In this document: piece by piece, positions 14,911 through 18,733 of the stretch
Position numbering within the stretch: the first letter of the stretch is position 1
How the letters are laid out: each line of letters starts with the position of its first letter
NCBI GenBank assembly: GCA_945622055.1
Contig: CALZBV010000021.1
Location: forward strand, 1 to 18,733
Direction of reading: 5' to 3'
DNA length: 18,733 nucleotides
Origin: an uncultured Clostridia bacterium
GTDB lineage: Bacteria > Bacillota > Clostridia > Lachnospirales > Lachnospiraceae
The notes under the pieces: generated by a model
Database searches by the model: none
Told to the model about the DNA's origin: nothing
Seen by the model: only the letters and a program-made list of their open reading frames with translations
Position numbers and translations under genes: made by a program

Positions 14911-16593
14911 TTATTTCATATTCTGCACCGTGCTGTCCAGCTCAAACCAGAATTCCACTCCATTTGCATGATTTTTCATGCCATAGCCCTGATGGTGAGC
15001 CTCCATAATAGCCTTTACTATTGACAGTCCGATTCCGGTTCCACCGTATTCTCTCGTCCTTGCCTTATCGACCTTATAAAATTTCGTCCAGAGCTTTTCA
15101 CAGTCCTCCTCCGGTATCGTCTCGCCGGTATTAAACACAGCTACTCTTACCCGGTTTTCCATCGGAATGAGCTTCACTTCAATAATCCGTGCACCGTCCA
15201 CATGATGAAATGCATTACTGATGTAATTGGTCAGTACCTCTTCCACCATATACTCATCTGCCCAGACATAGACCGGCTCCTTTTGTTCAAAATATACCGT
15301 TACCTCCTTCTGCTTTGCAAGAATCTCTGTTGTCGCAAGTACCGAGCGGACCAGCTCCGTCAGATCAAAACGGTCCATTTCAACCTGTGTTGCTCCAAAC
15401 TCAAGGTGATTTAACGTAAGCAGCTTTTTTACCATGCCATTCATCTTTGTGGCTTCATCCATAATAACATCACAATAAAATTCCCGGTCCTCCGCGCTTT
15501 CGTTAATGTTGTCCTTAAGTCCCTCCGCATATCCCTGAATCAGGGCAATCGGCGTTTTCAGCTCATGTGTGACATTGGACAAAAAGTCGGTACGCATCTC
15601 CTCCACCCGGTTTTTCTTTTCAATGTCCTTCTGCAGCTCATTGTTTGCGCTCTTTAACTCCGAAATTGTATGTTCCAGTGTTCCGGAAAGAACGTTGATG
15701 CTGTTTCCGAGCTCCCCAATCTCATCCTGACTGTGTCGCTCATATCTTACATCAAAATTAAGCTCGGCCATCTGCTTTGCAATGTCCGACAGCTCCAGAA
15801 TCGGACCGGTAAAGCGTTTGCTCACAAAATACATAATCCATGACGCCAAAAGCGCACTCAGAATCCCGACATAGACGAGAAATTTGTTTGCAACAGCCAT
15901 ACTTTCCTGCATACTCTCCACATTGGTACGCATCAGAACAATATCGCCGTCTTCCATAACTCCAATGAGTTCAATAAACTTGGACTTCATCCTCTGGTCA
16001 TAAAGAGAATAAATCCGGTAATCCTCTGTCTCGGTTTCCAACCGCTTATTTTTTAATTCCTGTCCATAGCCCGGAAAAAAATAATCTCCGAGCATGTCCC
16101 TGATTACATTGACATCCTTATCATTTTTTCCTCCGGGACCAAAAAAATAATGAACCTTCACTCCCGGCGTGCCTTCACTCAGAAGACTCTTTACCACCAC
16201 GACCGTAGTGTTCAGCCGGGAACATAAAATATCCATGGAAAGTCTCGTCTCTTCAGAGAGCTCCTTTTCCTGTTCCGACTCCTCCGAAGACTCCTCCGGG
16301 CCGTTCTCCTCTGCCTCCGTTTTTCCGTCTGCAGATTCCTCCGGCTTCATCGTCGGTATCTCCTGCTTTTCCTGATTTTCCGAGGAAGCGTCACCGGTCT
16401 GCTTACGTTTATCGTTCATCAGGATTTCTTTCACCTGTTCAAATGCCTTACCGAGCGTTTTCTGCTTGCTCCGCTCATAATACCGGACCAGAAAGGTATT
16501 GTTCAATAAAATGCAAAGTGCAACCGTCCCGAAAATCGAAGCGAAGCACAGCACAAACATCTTCACGCGAACCGAATGTTTTCCGTGTTTCAT
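14911..16593 (-). CDS. Membrane sensor histidine kinase
   Basis: A 560-residue kinase. It has a membrane helix at about 11-36, an extracytoplasmic sensor region (37-237), a second helix (about 238-258), HAMP (258-311), HisKA with the phosphoacceptor in FLSNVTHELKTP (His343), and HATPase with YISNAFHH (N box) and GGTGIGLSIVKA (G box). The sensor region opens with a Glu/Ser-rich stretch (about 62-118) of strongly negative charge, then a folded part. The HAMP-HisKA-HATPase layout resembles VanS/PhoR-type kinases; the signal cannot be read from sequence. The start codon overlaps the response regulator stop by 4 bases, implying coupled translation. Confidence 0.93.
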   Translation of the reverse strand: MKHGKHSVRVKMFVLCFASIFGTVALCILLNNTFLVRYYERSKQKTLGKAFEQVKEILMNDKRKQTGDASSENQEKQEIPTMKPEESADGKTEAEENGPEESSEESEQEKELSEETRLSMDILCSRLNTTVVVVKSLLSEGTPGVKVHYFFGPGGKNDKDVNVIRDMLGDYFFPGYGQELKNKRLETETEDYRIYSLYDQRMKSKFIELIGVMEDGDIVLMRTNVESMQESMAVANKFLVYVGILSALLASWIMYFVSKRFTGPILELSDIAKQMAELNFDVRYERHSQDEIGELGNSINVLSGTLEHTISELKSANNELQKDIEKKNRVEEMRTDFLSNVTHELKTPIALIQGYAEGLKDNINESAEDREFYCDVIMDEATKMNGMVKKLLTLNHLEFGATQVEMDRFDLTELVRSVLATTEILAKQKEVTVYFEQKEPVYVWADEYMVEEVLTNYISNAFHHVDGARIIEVKLIPMENRVRVAVFNTGETIPEEDCEKLWTKFYKVDKARTREYGGTGIGLSIVKAIMEAHHQGYGMKNHANGVEFWFELDSTVQNMK

Positions 16594-17267
16594 CCTGCTA
16601 CCTCAAATTTGTAGCCCATTCCCCAGATTGTTTTGATATAATCGCCCTTTTCTCCCATTTTGCTGCGAAGCTTTTTCACATGTGTATCAATCGTTCTGGC
16701 ATCTCCGTAATAATCGTAATTCCATACATTGTTCAGAATTTTCTCTCTGGAAAGCGCAATACCTTTATTTTCAATAAAATACGACAAAAGCTCAAACTCC
16801 TTTACGCTAAGGTCAATTGGCTCTCCATCGATTTTCACAAGATGCGCGGACTTATCCAGAACTATTCCTCCGATTTCCAGCAGTTCAGACGTAGTTACTC
16901 CGCTTCGCCGAAGAATCGCCTCTACCCTTGCAACCAAAATCTTCGGACTAAACGGCTTGGAAATATACTCATCTACCCCAAGCTCAAATCCAAGAAGCTC
17001 GTCTCTCTCGTCACTTTTGGCAGTAAGCATAATAATCGGAACGGCCGAGTACTGCCGTATCGTTCTGCATACCTGCCAGCCGTCCATCTTTGGCATCATC
17101 ACATCCAAAATAATCAGTGCAATCTCCTTCTCCTCAAAAAAAAGGTCAACTGCTTTTTCTCCATTTTCTGCCTCCAGCACCACATAATCCTTCTTTACCA
17201 GAAAGTCATGCACCAGTTTACGCATGCGGCTCTCATCGTCCACTACCAGAATCTTTTTTTGTTCCAT
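16590..17267 (-). CDS. OmpR/PhoB-type response regulator
   Basis: A 225-residue two-domain regulator. The receiver domain has acidic residues D10-D11, the phosphoacceptor D55 in IILDVMMPKMDGW, T82 and K104 in SKPF. The C-terminal winged helix (about 130-225) has LSVKEFELLSYFIEN, RTIDTHVKKLRSKMG and WGMGYKFE. It is expected to be phosphorylated by the kinase encoded immediately downstream and to bind DNA; targets are unknown. AGGAGGG lies 5 bases before the start. Confidence 0.95.
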   Translation of the reverse strand: MEQKKILVVDDESRMRKLVHDFLVKKDYVVLEAENGEKAVDLFFEEKEIALIILDVMMPKMDGWQVCRTIRQYSAVPIIMLTAKSDERDELLGFELGVDEYISKPFSPKILVARVEAILRRSGVTTSELLEIGGIVLDKSAHLVKIDGEPIDLSVKEFELLSYFIENKGIALSREKILNNVWNYDYYGDARTIDTHVKKLRSKMGEKGDYIKTIWGMGYKFEVAG

Positions 17268-17326
17268 AGTATCCCTCCTGCCTTCCTTTCCCTCATTGTA
17301 ACCGATATTTATGAAAAGAATGTGTC

Positions 17327-17935
17327 TTATCCTTCACTCTTTTTTTCAGACTCCGGCACACTTTTTTCTTCCTGTTCCGTAAGGGCCTTTTCCCGTTCCG
17401 AAAGCTCTTCTTCCCATATCCGGAGCTGCTGCTCCTTTAACACCAGCTCATCCTGCCAGCCACCATACTCATTCAGCACTTCATTTTCATAATCACGAAA
17501 CGGGGAGCTTGTCCCAAACAGGCGAATCAGGAAAAGAACGACAATCACGGCACAGAGTGCCGCTATCACAATCCTCTGGTTTTTTGTCTTTTCCCGGTAA
17601 TACTCCACCAGCTTCTGCTCCCGGGTAAGCTCTTTCTTTTCCGTTTTTTTCGCATACTGCTTTGCCCTCGGAACCGGCTTTAATCCGCTCTCCGCCACCA
17701 CTCCGGAGGCAATCAGCTGTTCCCTCAGTCCCTTTAAAAAATCCACACCTAACACCGTGGACAGGGTACCCTTTTCAATCAGGCGGTTATACACCTGCAG
17801 GGCAACCTTTACGTCACTAAGGTCTGCTCTCGATTTGATATAGGAGATTGCTTCCGCTTCCTTTTTTACTTCCAAAAGCTCTGTTTCCGAATGCAGCGTA
17901 TATCCCTGAAATGTATAGGTTCGTTCCTTTTCCAT
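17327..17935 (-). CDS. Unrecognised membrane-anchored protein with terminal coiled coil
   Basis: A 202-residue protein I do not recognise. Residues 1-80 form a soluble, probably helical domain (HSETELLEVKKEAEAISYIK, then VALQVYNRLIEKGTLSTVLG). A basic linker follows (88-121), then one membrane helix (about 122-140, VIAALCAVIVVLFLIRLF) and a charged coiled-coil-like tail (about 162-195). The basic residues before the helix suggest the N-terminal domain is cytoplasmic. The start was chosen at 17935 because GGAGGAG sits about 6 bases upstream; the frame stays open 87 codons further through the leader, without a comparable ribosome site. It lies just before the two-component genes, but no functional link can be shown. 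Confidence 0.75.
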   Translation of the reverse strand: MEKERTYTFQGYTLHSETELLEVKKEAEAISYIKSRADLSDVKVALQVYNRLIEKGTLSTVLGVDFLKGLREQLIASGVVAESGLKPVPRAKQYAKKTEKKELTREQKLVEYYREKTKNQRIVIAALCAVIVVLFLIRLFGTSSPFRDYENEVLNEYGGWQDELVLKEQQLRIWEEELSEREKALTEQEEKSVPESEKKSEG

Positions 17936-18110
17936 CCTGTACTCCTCCAAATGCAGAACTCTGATAAAATCCGTTTGCAAACTGTCTCCCCACGGCTCGT
18001 TCCCCCCAGCGGTCCTTTCGCCCGGTGGCCTTTCCACACGCACGATGTTGTAGCCGCAGACGTGTTTACACTCCAGGGCACTCTTTCCCAAACGTACAAA
18101 AGCGCCCTGC
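17936..18110 (-). promoter_or_regulatory. GC-rich leader with folding potential (possible structured RNA)
   Basis: About 165 transcribed bases lie between the promoter and the start codon. The leader is clearly richer in G and C than neighbouring spacers. By eye it can form CAGGGC/GCCCTG (18104-18109 with 18074-18079) and a CCACCGG/CCGCTGG hairpin with a GCGAAAGGA loop (18006-18028, one mismatch). It matches no riboswitch class I recognise. It could also encode an N-terminal extension. Confidence 0.35.
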
Positions 18111-18156
18111 ATTATACCAACTACCATCAGTATAACACAAAGCGCCTGCTTTGCAA
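18111..18156 (-). promoter_or_regulatory. Two overlapping candidate promoters before the leader
   Basis: On the minus strand, TTGTGT (18135-18140) and a perfect TATAAT (18111-18116) are 18 bases apart; TTGCAA (18151-18156) and TATACT (18129-18134) are 16 bases apart. Both lie just after the hydrolase stop codon. Confidence 0.5.
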
Positions 18157-18162
18157 AGAAAT

Positions 18163-18733
18163 TTATGCCTCCGTCGGTTTTGACAGAAGTGTACAACGCT
18201 GCTGTCTCAGCTCCCCAAGCGTTCCCTTATAGCAAAGGGTGACCTCCGGAATATTGGCAAAATCTGCCGGGTGGTAAAGCTCCGGAAGCTTTGTAAGTTC
18301 AATCGCACCGACTTCCTTTAACGTCTCTGCAACAAACTGAGAACAAAAGTACTTGTTCTCCCGTTTGTACGCAATTCCGAAGAAACAGAAGAATGTGCCA
18401 ATCAGATTATAGCCGAAATCCTTCTTGCTTCGAAGCATCTTTTTAAATTTACGTCTCATCGAACGATAGGAGCTGGCCGGTACGGTCAGCCGATACAGGG
18501 CACAAGGTGCCTCCGCACTCTTTGCCATCATCCCGCTGTCTATACTTTCCTTTACAAAGCCTGCAGGAAGCGGACTTCTCGTGTATCTTCTGGCAAAGCT
18601 GTAAAACTCGGTACAATCAGAAAGCATACCTACCGAAACATGTGTATACTCTTCCTTTTTCGCTGTATGTTTTACACGTGAAAAAATCGAACCCGTTCTC
18701 ACAAGTAAGATATAGATATCCCTTGTCTCTTTT
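18163..18733 (-). CDS. YiiX/YebB-like papain-fold cysteine hydrolase, 5' end outside window
   Basis: The frame is open to the right edge, giving at least 190 residues. A GTG at 18700-18702 could start translation, but the residues upstream (TRDIYILLVRTGSIFSR) look like genuine protein, so the gene probably begins outside the window. YTHVSVG supplies the likely catalytic histidine and YFCSQFVAETL the likely cysteine, in the permuted His-before-Cys order of the YiiX/YebB (NlpC/P60-related) superfamily. Such proteins are amidases or acyl hydrolases acting on peptides or lipids. FVKESIDSGM and PADFANIPE are other landmarks. Substrate is unknown. Confidence 0.75.
   Translation of the reverse strand, partial: KETRDIYILLVRTGSIFSRVKHTAKKEEYTHVSVGMLSDCTEFYSFARRYTRSPLPAGFVKESIDSGMMAKSAEAPCALYRLTVPASSYRSMRRKFKKMLRSKKDFGYNLIGTFFCFFGIAYKRENKYFCSQFVAETLKEVGAIELTKLPELYHPADFANIPEVTLCYKGTLGELRQQRCTLLSKPTEA

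Noticed and set aside
16443..17492. 349-codon plus-strand ORF
   Set aside because: It is antisense to the kinase, regulator and next gene. Its length reflects codon bias on the other strand; no motifs or ribosome site.
17936..18196. 87-codon N-terminal extension of the unknown membrane protein
   Set aside because: A strong GGAGGAG site directly precedes the ATG at 17935, and the promoter -10 lies inside the extension. Kept only as an alternative to the structured leader.
1..18733. CRISPR arrays, tRNA or rRNA genes, insertion sequences
   Set aside because: No spaced short repeats, cloverleaf-like or rRNA-like segments, or transposase frames were seen by eye on either strand.

Overview
The window reads as chromosomal DNA of a gut-type Clostridia, most likely a Lachnospiraceae relative. 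This rests on the rpmE / DUF1385 / prmC / prfA order, a release factor 1 with a GNGGQC catalytic loop, DegV next to glyA, strong AGGAGG-type ribosome sites, and mixed low-to-mid GC composition judged by eye. Every gene I can support lies on the minus strand, so transcription runs from high to low coordinates. The species is not identified.

Right part (about 11085-18733), in transcription order: a 5'-truncated papain-like cysteine hydrolase of the YiiX/YebB type; a small membrane-anchored protein of unknown function behind a GC-rich leader; an OmpR-type response regulator overlapping its sensor kinase by 4 bases; rpmE (L31) with its own promoter and a terminator; then DUF1385 protein, prmC and prfA with 11-12 base gaps. 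PrmC methylates the GGQ glutamine of release factors, so prmC-prfA is a functional pair.

Middle (7881-11127): a decayed accessory island. A 206 bp sequence holding the last 43 bases of prfA, its terminator and about 70 bases beyond occurs twice in direct orientation (7881-8086 and 10922-11127, 201/206 identical). Between the copies lie AT-rich, partly broken genes: a 33-codon acidic ORF, a short ORF that looks frameshifted against a leucine-rich-repeat protein, and a type III restriction (Res) remnant lacking its start and apparently its central helicase motifs. This is the pattern expected of an element inserted at the prfA 3' end, with no integrase left. It is the most interesting part of the window.

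Left part (1-7860), in transcription order: a patatin-like phospholipase; a YccF-family membrane protein with a GreA-type transcript cleavage factor; degV-glyA; an SPFH protein with a C-terminal array of zinc ribbons; a zinc-ribbon tail-anchored protein resembling Bacillus YdjG; a second YccF protein; and the 5' part of a TruA-like pseudouridine synthase whose catalytic aspartate position reads glutamate. The SPFH and zinc-ribbon proteins recall the Bacillus ydjG/ydjI membrane-stress genes, but no PspA gene is present in the window.
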